64,000 nucleotides of DNA, from positions 10,166,501 to 10,230,500 of the forward strand of contig CANTUQ010000031.1 of assembly GCA_947683425.1 (NCBI GenBank), written 5' to 3'. Below the pieces are notes generated by a model. It ran no database searches. It was not told the DNA's origin and worked only from the letters and a program-made list of their open reading frames with translations. The DNA comes from Excoecaria cochinchinensis. Lineage: Eukaryota; Streptophyta; Magnoliopsida; Malpighiales; Euphorbiaceae. The translations under genes were made by a program, and so were the position numbers. Shown piece by piece: positions 22,838-34,463 of the stretch (positions within the stretch are counted from its first letter, which is position 1; each line of letters opens with the position of its first letter).

Positions 22838-25046
22838 CATGATTCAATGATATTTGATTTGGGTTTTTATTGCTATTGGAATGAGGATATGTTGTTTGAA
22901 ATGAGAACTTTGGGATAGTTGGTTTGAATAACCTGGAAATCGCCCTTAGGAATCGCATCTGGGCATGGGTCACGGTGGCAACCAATTTGATTACCACCGT
23001 GAGGCACGAACCAGATGCATTCTGCCGTGAGTTTGAATAGGTCACGGTGGCAACCAATCCGGTTACCACCGTGAGGTGTTCAGACCTTAGATTCTGTTCT
23101 GGGTTGTGGGTATGTCACGGTGGCAACCTGATTAGTTACCACCGTGAGGTACCCCAGAAGTGCATTCTGTTTTGGGGTGTGGGTATGTCACGGTGACAAC
23201 CTGATGGGTTACCACCGTGAGGTATCCCAAGATTGCATTCCGCCGAGAATTTTGGGATGTCACGGTGACAACCAATCTGGTTGTGACCGTGACCTACCCT
23301 GTTTTTGTAAAGAGTGGTTAGTTGTTAAAAGTAAAGTTTGAATGTTAAATTAATGATTGGCCTGATAATGTTTCCATATTTGACTCTGATAAATTTTAGA
23401 ATATTGAATAGTGCTAAGGCATGTTGAATGTGAAAATGAAATTGTATTCGATTCGCACCCGTAAGGTGATGTCTGTATTCGATTCGCACCCGTAAGGTGA
23501 TGTCTGTATTCGATTCGCACCCGTAAGGTGATATCTGTATTCGATTCGCACCCGTAAGGTGATGTCTGTATTCAATTAAGGTGATGTCTGTATTCGATTC
23601 GTAACCGTAAGGGGCTGTCAGTTCATTTATTATCCACGATTTTGAGTCAGCAGGGATTCTAATTGTTTTGTTGATATGAGTAAATAAAGGTGATATCCGA
23701 ATGAGCATTATTTCGGACATGTGGAACAGTTATGTATCTGAACGAGATTATGAATCTCTAAATGGGTTGAATATAAGCTTGAATTATTAAGTACTTGGGC
23801 TAATTAGTATATATATGAATGTAATTCTGTACTTTTGACCATTATGGTGAATTATGTGAATTAGTATAAATATGAGTGCATTCTTGACTATGGATTGTTA
23901 CAAATAATAAGCAATGTTAATTGTTTTCTCTAGTTTTGTTGTGGTAGTAGTCTCGACATGTTGGCATGCGTTTCATCTCATTTATTTGATTATATATGTA
24001 TTATTGTGATGTTAGGTATGTGGATCAGCTTTCGGTAAGTGCATGTGCCATAACGGAATGTTATGTTATATGTCTCTTTGGACTCAGTTATCATAGCGTC
24101 TTCGGCAGTTTGTCATGTGTCGTATTCCATGGCATGATACTTTATGTGTTAGGGTTACGCAGTAGAAGAATAGTTTTTAGACGATGTCCCTTGGTTTCTC
24201 GGCTAGTGTGGGTGTATTATGGTATGATATGGACATGTTGAGATTTCTATGAATCTGCATGCTAAATGTATATATACTAGTTGCAACTCATGTGAATTGG
24301 CTTTTATTGAGTACCTAGATATTCTGGTATGATAATTGCATGTTAAAGGTTTGAGTTTATGGATGACGAAATTCCAATATCTCAGTAAGTATATGCATGT
24401 GGGATGGTAAGTATTTCTGAATAATAATATCCGTATCTTATATGAAATCCCGTCTGCTTGTTTTGCTTAATATGATTATAACTGTGTTAACCGTATGTTT
24501 ATAATTATGCATGTATACCTATCTGCTATGATTATTTGCATATGCCATTGGTGTATGTGACTTGACTTGGCGACCATTGTGAAAGGCCATCCATTTTGCT
24601 TGTGTGTTTTTCCCACTAAGCGTTATCACTTAGCACAGGTTCTTTTCCCGTGCAGGTGGCAGGTATGGTCCGGTTCGAGTCGCATCTGCAAGGTCGGCCA
24701 CATAGGAGTTAGGAGTTTTGTATTTTGCTCAACCTCTGTATTTTGGCTTTTGTTTTTCTCTAATCTTATGTAGACTTAATTATATGTAAGGATCTTATTG
24801 TAATTAAGTTTTCAGTTATTTCTCCGTTTTATCTTTCGTCTGCACTTTCGCAATAATGATTATATGTATGTATGAGAGTTAATGTATGTTCAGCTGTTAT
24901 TTCCTTAAAGTTTTAATTTCCACTGTATCTCCGTATGTTTTTATGTATGAATGTATACTTCCGCTAAGTGCATATGTGCATGTGTGTGAGTGAGCGTCGG
25001 TAGCACTCTCCGGTGTCCTTCCGATGGGGACGTAGGGGGTGTTACA
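22838..25046 (+). repeat. Element A 3' LTR, second part
   Basis: It resumes exactly where 13125 left off. It holds hairpins 3-7 of the array (22970-23292), the 31-bp tandem units (23448-23625) and a decayed double hairpin (24616-24652). It ends GGTGTTACA. Confidence 0.9.
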
Positions 25047-25330
25047 ATTGTTCTTTGAGAAAGACAGAAAATAAAATCCATTCGCACAAAAGGGAGCTAG
25101 CACCCCTGCGACATCTGTTCGTTTTGATCGTGCGTGTGGATACCGATAGAGGACGTTCGTGTTAAAGGCAGCGTCTTCAGTCCGGATTAAAGGAGCTAAT
25201 TTCATTCTAAAGGTTAGTAATTTTAATCTCTTCTTTTTGAATCAATCGAAAATACTTGGATCCTGTTTCGGGTTTCGATTTTATTCCGTTGCGTTGATGT
25301 TGATTTAATCCGACGAAACCCAACACTTAG

Positions 25331-26476
25331 GATGCTAGAATTTAGGCAAAACTTGAAGAAAATTGAGAGAAGAGGAAGAGAGAAGACTTCGGCCAAGCAA
25401 GAGGGAGAGAAGAGCTGAATAGATAAGGATTACCCACCTACAAATCTGCCATTTAATTGCTTGTATAGTGGACCAAAATGGTTCAACCTTGGTCTAACCA
25501 ATGGTCCAACCAATAAAGCCCAATTAGCCATTTTAAGCCCATTTGACAATTTTCTAAGGTTTTCTCACTTCCCAATTCCAATTGATCTCATATTTGATTC
25601 CATAATTCATATCATGTAAAATCTAGGCTGTACATAAAATTTCAACTCAACCGGAGTCCATTTTCAGTCTGGTTCAATCAAATCGGTCCGATAAGCAAAT
25701 TTTCAGTATTCTCATAAAATTCCCTTTTCACTACCAAAAAATCATAAATATTATTTGGAATCCACCTGGAAATTTTGATCAATTTTTGATATCATTTGCT
25801 ATTTTTAAAGCCTCAGTCAAACCTCTGTTCAACTCGAGTACTATTTAAATCGAAATCATATTTTTTTCTTACCTACTAAGTCTAATTCCTCATAAAAATG
25901 ACTCCATAATTATTAAAATATATTCATTAGACTCCAAGAATATTTTTAGGTCAATCGGATACCATTTCTCGGTTCGCTAATTATTTATTAGTCCGATAGT
26001 CCAATTTTTCAGTGTCACCAAAATTTATTTTTTTTATTACCATATGATTCTAATCATCAATACGAGTTTGTACATATTTTCAGAATATTTTTCTGAGATC
26101 CGTAGCTCAAGATATGGTCTGGTCAAAGTGATGTCACAATTGGTCAAACCGGACTGGAACAAACCTTCAGACGCCCGTCTGAAGTCACAAACAGCCTGGC
26201 TATCCCTCACCACTGATGGCCTAGTCGTCTGTCATAATAGAGGGCTATCTGTCCTTGACAAACGCTTCAAATTTCCCTTTTTCACTATTTTGCACTTTTC
26301 GGACCGAATTTGACCTTCGTTTGAGCCCAAATTTCATATTCGGGCTCCTGCTAACATGCTCTATCCAATGGTCTAATAAAATATTTTTTGACTTTGAAAA
26401 GTACTATTCACCCTGATGCCACTATTCACTATCAGAAAATACTATTTACGGCTAACTCGGTAATGGGGCCGTTGCA
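25331..26476 (-). mobile_element. Old minus-strand LTR, right part
   Basis: This continues 3419-5039. It aligns by eye with 31230-32040 in the O1 LTR, so the families are related. It holds a 20-base perfect palindrome (26165-26184) around GACGCCCGTC. The end is not certain: GTTGCA at 26471-26476 could be the LTR terminus, but the adjoining sequence is truncated gag rather than a polypurine tract. A deletion therefore probably joined the two. Confidence 0.5.
26165..26184. other. 20-base palindrome with GACGCCCGTC core
   Basis: CTTCAGACGCCCGTCTGAAG has two perfect 9-base arms around CC. The matching place in the O1 LTR (31784-31803) has lost its CpGs. The core equals the palindrome repeated in the Tat LTRs of this window. 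Confidence 0.75.
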
Positions 26477-26985
26477 TCTATACTCAGACCCAATATACTT
26501 CTTTTCAAACTAAGCCAAAAAATACTTCCATGTTAGCTGTTCAATAGGAGTATGCTTGCGCATTGCATCCCTCCATGTAAAAGCTGGGCCCTGAAGCAAA
26601 GTCACTATCCCTTGTAACATCTCTTTTGGAGGACTTTGTGTGACTTCATACAATCTCTTTGGCTTAAAAAGCCAATCTTCAGCTTGGACAGATGTCAGGG
26701 GATCATGCCTATAAAAATCTTCAGCCCCTAACCTTTTAATCTGCTCCAGTATCGGCTTCCTTTTTGGCAGAGCAGGTGGCTGCCCTGGAGCTGAGGCTGC
26801 GGCGGCTGTTGCACATGCAGTATGTGCTGTATGTAATATGACATTAAATTTAAGAAATCTGGCTGAGCTGGAGGAGGTGCTGCAGCAGGTGGTGTAACTA
26901 GTGGCTACGGCGTCTCAGCTTGCCCAGCAATAGTAGAGGCTGCACTTTCAAATCCCTCCTCAATACGTCCTTCTTGGGAGGCCAT
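26470..26985 (-). pseudogene. gag remnant of old element O1
   Basis: Translation on the minus strand from the ATG at 26983-26985 gives a short N-terminus (MASQEGRIEEGFES), a Pro/Ala/Gln-rich segment with a stop codon, then pieces of a Retrotrans_gag domain in shifting frames. The clearest is ATG-side 'FKPKRLYEV' and, at the far end, 'EQLTWKYF' and 'FEKKYIGS'. It stops near 26470 where LTR-like sequence begins. Several frameshifts and stops make it a dead copy. The primer site and LTR to its right share its orientation, so it belongs to O1. Confidence 0.65.
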
Positions 26986-27635
26986 CACTCATTATATAAA
27001 AAAAAGGAGCAAGCATACATCAATTTACAGTACTTCTCATTCATCATTTAGCATGTATATGTATAAAACCAAATCTTTATCCTATTTTGATCTTAGAATG
27101 GCCTAAACCAGCTCTGATACTAATAAAATTGTAACACCCTGACTCTTCCTATACCTTACATACGTTTATCAACCCATGAAATAATTAGTGGTAGATGCTC
27201 ACTGCAAAAGTGGGAAAATCCAAAATTTTTTTTACCTTACAATCAGTCATTTCACAAAACTATTGACCAACCAAAAATGACCTATAACCGTCCAAACTCT
27301 ACTATTCATTTAGCTAAAAATTCGGCATTATAACGGCTATAATCTTAAATTAGCCCTCTTGCAACTTAAACAATTCTCAGCCCTCTTGGGCACAACACAA
27401 CTATATGCACTATATACAATCATATAATCCATCCAAGCATAATCTTTATTAGTCAGTTCTACAATTTGCTATATATGGGTTCCATCCATATATATGCCCA
27501 AAACACATAATTTACAATACGTTCAATGTATAAATACATAACCCAAAAAGTCATACAATTATTCTTTTTGATCTTTATCTTGACTGTCTCTTAAAGATTG
27601 AGGTATGCCTGCAACTAGCCTTTAAAGGGTACCTA

Positions 27636-27678
27636 CACGCAGTCAACAAATTATGTGCTGAGCATAAAACATGCTCAG
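27636..27678 (-). other. Abutting double hairpin, O1 LTR
   Basis: The inner stem is strong: CTGAGCAT pairs with ATGCTCAG around five bases (27658-27678). It abuts a weak second stem with CAC/GTG ends (27636-27657). It lies 506 bp from the LTR 3' end. Compared with CTAAGCG/CGCTTAG elsewhere, stem differences are compensated. Confidence 0.65.
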
Positions 27679-28199
27679 TGGTGGTTACCAATTCAAATAT
27701 TTCCATAAATACATGCTTTCATGCAAACACACATTTAAAATTAACCTAGTCCTATTAACACAATTTATTTACTAGCTTTATCAATTATGCTTATATTTCT
27801 TCATTATCATTCAAGTACATATTTTAGATTTATTTTACTATACAATTACATTTTAATCCTTTAGTATATGCTAACAATGTAAATTTTACAATTTGATACT
27901 TTAACTTCTTTAAAATTTACAATATTACCCTTAATATAAATTAACTACAATAATGTAATTAAATCATTTTAGTTTTACCACTATTTTACTATTTACTCAC
28001 AAATTACCGTGTAAGCACCGTGCCCTAGAGCAGTCCGGATCGGAGGTTACCCTATGATGAAATCAATGTTCAAAGCCTGTACGGGAGGCTGAAGTTGGAG
28101 GTTTTAGTCCCGCGTTCCGTGAGAAATGAGGCTTTTCTACACTTCAGGGGCAGAGGAGGAGAAAACGGGAGATTTCCGAGTCAAAAAGGTTTTTTGTCC

Positions 28200-28437
28200 T
28201 CCACAGACGGCCAGCCCGTCTGTGGAGGAAGCCCGTCGCTTCGAGTCACCGACGGCTCAGGGTACTTTCCGACGCCCATCGGAAAGTCACCGCCCCTGTC
28301 AGGAGCCGCCTGGTTTCCCGGAGCACACAACCGTTTTGACGCCCGTCGGTGGATGTGGCAGGGCCGTCGGAAGTGTCCTTGTGTCAGTAGGATTCTTCCG
28401 ACGCCCGCCCCTACGCACCGACGCCCGTCGGTCGTGT
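28200..28437. repeat. GACGGGC/GCCCGTC palindromes upstream of TATA, LTR D
   Basis: Examples are CAGACGGCCAGCCCGTCTG, CCGACGCCCATCGG and ACCGACGCCCGTCGGT. A second cluster lies in the transcribed part at 28965-29070. The same type occurs in LTR E (32240-32480; 33170-33295), LTR G (38160-38400) and LTR H (47655-47790; 48290-48520). Confidence 0.75.
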
Positions 28438-28442
28438 CTGGC

Positions 28443-28448
28443 TATATA
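28443..28448 (+). promoter_or_regulatory. TATA box of solo LTR D
   Basis: GGCTATATAAGG lies directly after the last palindrome (ACCGACGCCCGTCGGT). Equivalent TATA motifs sit after the palindromes in LTRs E (32666), H (48273-48280, minus) and G (about 37955, minus). Confidence 0.65.
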
Positions 28449-31400
28449 AGGTCCGGATTTTCATTTGAAAAGGGTGGGAAAAATTTTTCAGAAGAGGAAA
28501 CTCTGCCAAAATTCGAGCACGTTTTCTCTCTCTTCCAAAAACACCTTTTTTCCAAAGAACTTTACTTAATCAAGGATCAAATCAATCAAAGGAACTAAAA
28601 GCTAATTAGTTTTCTTTAGATTTTGACTCCTAAATCGATTTTCTGAAGGATCGGAGGTGAAATAGCTCATTTTCTCTCTCTCTAATCTTTCATTCTCTTA
28701 CTTCTCGTGGAACGAGCGGGGATCTAACCGACATCAAAATTCTACCCAAGGAAACTATCTGAGGGTAAATATTCCGAATTCTCTCTCCATTTCTATCTCA
28801 TATTTAATCATTTATCATTTATTTATTCATTCTGTGAAATTTTTGAATACTTGTCATTACCTTTCTTCATTTTGACTACCCCATCTCCCCTTTTGAAATA
28901 AAACTTGCTTTTTGATCTTGAAAGGCCCTTGTTTCCTTTCTGTTTTCCGGAGACAGAGGTGACCGACGCCCGTCGGTCACCTACCTATGGACACCTTTTT
29001 GAGTGATAAACGGGCATATCAAATTACCAAACCGACGCTCGTCGGTCAACCAGGAAGGGCCGTCGGTGGGTTCTGCCTCCATTTTCGTTGATCATTCTTC
29101 ATCTCTATTCGGTCCCTTCGATTTCTTATGTGTTAATTTTACAAATATTAACATCTCTTGACTTTCTGTGAGTGTATATTGGTCTTCATGGATAATTCCG
29201 AGCTCGAGCAGCCGCCTACCATGCGTGGTGGATTTCGTCCGGTTTAGTTTTCTTAAACCTCTTGATTTATTCCTCTCACCTTTTTCATTGATTATTTTAT
29301 GTATTTGAATAAGCTTTCTTTATCCCGTTAAATGTAAAAATATATCAACGATTTATACTTAAATAAAATTGAGTTTTGAATAAAATGCAAAAGGGTCCAA
29401 CGCCCTATTTTCATTCAATAAAGATCATCACATATTAAATATCCCCTTTTTAATAATGATGCATAAAAGGACCAAAGTCCTCAAAATGAATAATGTCCCG
29501 ATTTATGTATGATCCGCACATTTACAAAAGGGAGTTGTATTCCGCTCCTTATATTATTGTAATTTATCGCTTTGATATTTATTTTGCTCATTTATTGCTT
29601 TCAAAATGTGAATAAATGCTCCTTTTAATCAACTGCATAGTGTGGAGAGAGAGCGAACTAATGACATTAAAATTTGATCATAAACTAATCGAGGTAGAAA
29701 TAGATGAGAAATCCCGGACCCAGCTCTGGTCTTTGGGCTCGAGAGGTTAGAGGTTATCCTCCAAAATACTTCTTGGGTCACGAGACTTTAGCGCTAATCC
29801 TAGGCCTCATGGCCCAACATGGATACTAAGTGCAAGTCTTAGGCTCTCCGAGGCGAGAGTAACTTTCCCAATGTTCTATTGGGTGGCGACTCCATGATAC
29901 CTCCTTGTTGCCCAATATAGACGCACTTGCGATTTATTGCAAGATGCCAACGGACCCGCAAATGCCCCGATCGCCCACGTGCGGGCGGTCCGAAAGGGCG
30001 GCGCTCATCGGGGTCCGGCGCGCGTCACATACCGTTTAACCTTAAACATTAATCTTCTTTCAATTAAGTCCTATTTTGCAAAATTTCTATTAATCTACTA
30101 CATTTATTGTCTTAACCTTATTTTTACACTTTTGCCCCTAGCATTGACATAGTAGAATCTTTGAAATGGATATGTGGGATGTGGACCATACAGGTCCACT
30201 ACATTCCAGAGTGATCCCAAAGGACCACCCAACAATTACATTTCATTTCATTTCAGTACAACATTTCAATCAATTTATAGACCATCATTGGCCTACCTAA
30301 GTGAGTCGTCATGAACCACACCGGGTTATAAAGTCCCTATGGCTAGCCAACTATATCCTGAGCTACATTAACTGACGGTTATTACTAAGGGCAACTCATA
30401 TTCATTACTTTATTTCTTAACATAATGAAAAATCTTGAATAAAATAACTTTCAATAATCTTAAAAAATTCCAATTTAACTAATATATAATCAACATTCCT
30501 ACCATATTCATTTTATATCATTATCTTCCATAATGAAATAATTTAAACTATAAACAACTAATAAACCCCATTCGGCCAAGAAGGCAATTCAATGCCACAA
30601 CTTCATTTCTATTCATTTACCATTTAACTAACTAATTTATAGCTTAATTGACATGCAAATATCATTGTTTAGCATTAAATTTTAAATATACCCTAGTATA
30701 CTTAAGGAATACCATTCGGCCACTAAGCAACCCATCTCTACAAAATTTTTCATTCAAATATAAGCTTCCTAAAATTCATTTTTAATCTCCTAAAGCAGGA
30801 TTATCAAGTAAATTTTAATTTGACATGCACAATTCACGCAATTTATATAAAACATAACCTAAAATCATAAAATTTCTAAAGGAAAAGGTTAAATTTAGTA
30901 ACACAAACCACAATTCCTTGATCTAAGCCTTGTAAACCTCTTTGTCCTTGCCTTTCACCTTAGAAAAGCCTTCCTCTTCCTTGTTATCAATTATGGCCAA
31001 AATTACCATCAAGGAAATCCTTCAAAATTTTGCTCCAATAATTAAATCTGGCAACATAAATATACTATATACACCCTAAATAACTTAATTGGATCATTAG
31101 ATAAATTTAATTTCATTAATTTTACTTACCTCAATTAATACCTCTCACTTGAAATCCTTGGTTTCATTCACTTTTTCCTCCCCAAATGAAAAACAATGCT
31201 CACCAATCACTAGAAAATGGGTTAAACTAGGGTAGAGGGCTTGGATTTGAGAGATCATTTGAAGAACTTGAAGAAAATTTGAGAAGAAGAAGAAAAAGAA
31301 GAATGGCATTCAGCCAAAAGGAAAAAGGGAGAAAGAAGAAGAGGATGGTGGAATCTTCTAGGGAATTCTACACTTTATAGCTATTTATAGGTGCAAGAAT

Positions 31401-32040
31401 GGGTTGGGCTTGATTCCTAGACTTTGGCCCAACAATAAATAAGCCCAATTAAATTATTAAACCATTTATGCAATCACAATTTAGTCCTCTCACTTCCCAA
31501 TCTCAATTTCACTCAAACTTAATTCTATAATTCATAAAATATTTTAAATAGCTTACACATAAAATTTTAGCTCAATCGGAGATCATTTTTCGGTCCGATA
31601 ATTATTTACCTATCCGATAGCTGACTTTTCATTGTCATTAAAATATTAATTTATTTTTTTAATAGATTTTACTAATTATTACGAGCACATCCATATTTTT
31701 AGAATATTTTTCTAAGGTTTGTAACTCAAGATATGGTCCAGTCAATCTCAAATTAACATTGGTCAAACCGTACTGGATAAAGCCTTCAGATGCCCGTTTA
31801 AAGGCACAGATGGCCAGGCTGTCCCTCAACACCGATGGCCTGGCCATTTGTCACCCACAAACGACTGTTTGTCATGTACAGATGCCCTAATTTTTCACTA
31901 TTTTTCACTTTTTGGAATCCATTTGACCTCGGTTAGACCTCAAATTTCAACCACATACTTGTCATAAGCAATATTTTTGATGATCAAATAAAATATCATT
32001 CACCCATAGGTAAATTTTCCAACTCAGGCCCACTAAATGA

Positions 32041-34463
32041 TGTAAATACCGTGCCTTGAGGCAGTCCAGGTCAGAGTTTCCCGATGAAGAGATCAATGTC
32101 TGTTTCCGGATAAATGGATGGAATTCGGATGTTTTCATCTTTCCGTTTTACAAGGATTAAAGTCTTTCTCTCTATAGCGTGAGGTTTTGAAAGAGTTTGG
32201 GAAATTTAGATTGAAAATTGAGATTTTGCTCCTCAGACGAGAAGCCTGTCAGAGTTAGACGCCCGTCTCTATTTGGTGTTCCCCGTCTCTAGCATCAAGA
32301 GACGGGCCGTTGCTTGGATAGACGGGCCGTCTCTTGTATTGTAGAGACAGCCGTCTGTAGTACAAGTGACGGACACGTGTCCGTATAGGGATGACCGTCC
32401 CTAGTTTCGTGCCTAGGTCCGTCTGTAGTCAAGATTACCATGCATATCCTTAGTACCGATGCCCGTCTGTATTTCTTGGGACGGCCGTCGGTAGTGGATC
32501 AGATCAGATAACACCGAATTTGGTGAATTTTATCTCATAAGTTTAGAAAACTCTTCAAATTTGAATTGGATTGGGATAGTTAAGGGGATTAAAAACTGAA
32601 TTTCAATTTCCTTTTCAAATTCAAATTCTTTAAATTGATATTTATCCCAATTATCTTAGAAACTCTATAAATAGTGGATTAAGTTTCATTATTTGGGGTT
32701 AGCAAATTTTTAAGGGAAAAATCTTTTTGTGAGCAATTACCAAAATCTAAATTTAATAGTTTTTCTCAAGATCTCTATTTTGAGTTATTTTATTCCATAA
32801 AAACTCTTTCAATCTTTCTACTTTTTTAATTTTTATCCGTAAATTGAGCTAATTTGAGGTAACGAAATTCATTCGTTTCCATCAATTTGGCTAATTCCAA
32901 TATTTGAATCGCTTTCAGATTTTCGAGAAAGAAAAATATAAATTTTCTTTTCTTGATCCACTTTTTTTCGATCCTTGTGAAATGTGTGGGTCCGAAGTCA
33001 TTCGATATCCACCCAAAAGGTAAAATTCGAGGGTAAATATTTTGGATTAATATTTGTGTAATTTAATTGACTTGTATTAATTGTTTTTGATTTAATAAGA
33101 TTTTTTTATTTAACAAAGAATTTCAATTGGAGTTTTTGAAGTTTTTATCGTTTCTCTAGAATCAAGGGTGACCGATGGGCAGAGTGGTCACCAACGCCGG
33201 TCCCTAATTTGAGAGACGGGACGTAGATGATGCACCACTCCGTCCATCGGTCACATTAGGGACGCCCGTCGGTATTATGCAGAAGGCCGTCCCTGGGCAA
33301 ATTCTCATGCTTTTAACTTATTTCTTTTCCCCTTTTATATCTTTTATCTTTTAACTCATTTTCTTTAAAATTTTATGTTATTTTGCTTTTCTTTATTTTG
33401 TTTTACTTTTGATTTTGACACTGACATGTTTATTTTTTATGAGTTATTATCTGACCATTTTGGATGAGTTGGAGTTGTTAATGATGGTAGTTGCGCCAAT
33501 CTGAGGATTTCCATCCGGGTTCTTTCTTTACCCTTGTTTTGTTATTTTATTTTTATTTTTATTCATTTTACTATGAAAATTGTTTTAATTTCGTTAAAGT
33601 AAAAATGGCCAAATGTTTTATAGTAATTAATTTGGGATTTTTTGAAAATCGGGGACCAAAGTCCTTTTTAGCCAATAAAATCGACACTTCTCAAAATTCG
33701 ATTTGTAATAAATATGCATGGCAGGACCAATGTCCTCATTTCAATGAATATCCCGATTTATGTATGATTTACGTATCATTTTATAATGGGGGTTGTATTC
33801 CGCCCCTAGTTTTATTGTAATTTATTTTTGTGTATTTTATTTTGTGTCAATTTGCTGCTTTATCTATGTGAATGGATTGCACTTTAATTAATTGTATTGT
33901 ATGGAAATTTGATGAAACAATGAATTTAAAACTTAATTATAATATTAATGAAGGTACAAATAAATGAGAAGTCCCCCGCTCAAGTCTTGGGCTCAATGAG
34001 GTTAGAGGTCCATCTCAATGTTTCATTGGGATGGAATCTCCAAAATATCTCTTGTTTCCCACCAAAAGGCCTAATCAACATAATCCTAGGCTCCAGGAGG
34101 TTAGACGACCCTTCCCAATGTTCTATTGGGTGGCGACTCTAAGATCCCTCTGGTTTGCCCAAAATGGATATTTACGAGCTATGTAATCCTAGGTTCCACG
34201 AGGTTAGAGGGTAACCCTAATGTTCTATTGGGCTGGCACCTCCAAGATCCTCTTGGCTTACCCAAAATGGATATATATGCACCGTCTTAGGCTCACTGAG
34301 GCTAGACGACCCTTCCCAATGTTCTATTAGGTGGCGACTCAAAGAAACCTCCTTGTTGCCCAATATAGATGCATTTGTAATTCGTTAAAAGTTTTAATGA
34401 GCCTCATCCCGATCGCCCTAAAAGAGGGCTTTCGGGGTGGCCCGGGGTTCGGCGCACGGTACA
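32041..34463 (+). repeat. Element E 5' LTR
   Basis: It starts TGTAAATACCGTG and ends GCACGGTACA. Palindromes lie at 32240-32480, just before the TATA box TATAAATA (32666-32673). Its 3' third holds about four tandem units of about 100 bp (33985-34385). Confidence 0.85.
33985..34385 (+). repeat. About 100-bp tandem units in LTR E
   Basis: About four units carry 'CCTAGGCTCC..GAGGTTAGA', 'CCCAATGTTCTATTGGG' and 'TGGCGACTC'. LTRs D, G and H have only one or two of these, which explains the longer LTR of E. Confidence 0.75.

Larger units (their letters stand above)
6391..25046 (+). mobile_element. Element A: non-autonomous LTR retrotransposon with giant LTRs
   Basis: It is flanked by a perfect duplication ATTGT (6386-6390 and 25047-25051). 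The 5' LTR is 6391-10639 (4,249 bp). The internal region is only 501 bp (10640-11140). The 3' LTR is 11141-25046 with element B inside it, or about 4,194 bp without B. The LTRs start TGTCACAACCC and end GGTGTTACA. Primer site and polypurine tract are in place, but no gag or pol exists. This is the LARD type: it must be moved by proteins of another element. A sequence ahead of its polypurine tract ('gaatttcgaggacgaaattc') is shared with element B, so a B-like chromovirus is the likely helper. Confidence 0.9.
5040..25325 (+). mobile_element. Solo LTR split by element A
   Basis: The boundaries are TGTTAGTGG at 5040 and CCCAACA at 25325. They are flanked by a perfect 5-bp duplication CTTAG (5035-5039 and 25326-25330). 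Without element A and its duplication the LTR is about 1,625 bp (5040-6390 plus 25052-25325). No primer site, polypurine tract or coding sequence belongs to it, so it is a solo LTR. The '…ttccgttgcg…ccgac…cccaaca' end resembles Copia LTRs, but the superfamily is not certain. It contains AT-rich low-complexity DNA at 5970-6140. Confidence 0.8.
28010..30029 (+). mobile_element. Solo LTR D (Tat lineage)
   Basis: It is 2,020 bp, TGTAAGCACCG..GCGTCACA, with a perfect duplication TACCG (28005-28009 and 30030-30034), inserted in the O1 LTR. It matches the LTR of element H in sequence and length, so it is a solo LTR of the same family. Palindromes with GACGCCCGTC cores lie at 28200-28437 and again at 28965-29070. 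A TATA box follows the first cluster (28443). A CCCAAT-GTTCT-ATTGGG hairpin followed by TGGCGACTCC lies at 29867-29893. Frames at 28095-28598 show no family. Confidence 0.9.
26470..32040 (-). mobile_element. Old element O1: gag remnant and 5' LTR, minus strand
   Basis: The LTR begins TGTAACACCCTG at 27130. Next to it lies the degenerate primer site (27111-27122; minus reading TAGTATCAGAGC, one mismatch). The LTR is split by solo LTR D and runs to about 32040, where element E starts, so its far end may be missing. Without D it is about 2.9 kb. The pol region is gone. Confidence 0.65.

Noticed and set aside
24897..25205. 102-codon minus-strand frame
   Set aside because: It spans the junction between element A and the solo LTR, so it cannot be an old gene and shows no domain.
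28095..28598. 167-codon frame in solo LTR D
   Set aside because: It runs through palindromes and across the TATA box, and is matched by a similar frame in LTR H only because the LTRs are homologous.
3419..32040. The LTRs at 3419 and 27130 as one element's LTR pair
   Set aside because: Orientation and size fit, but their U5 ends differ strongly and no target duplication matches. They may be related families or a rearranged pair, so I kept them separate.
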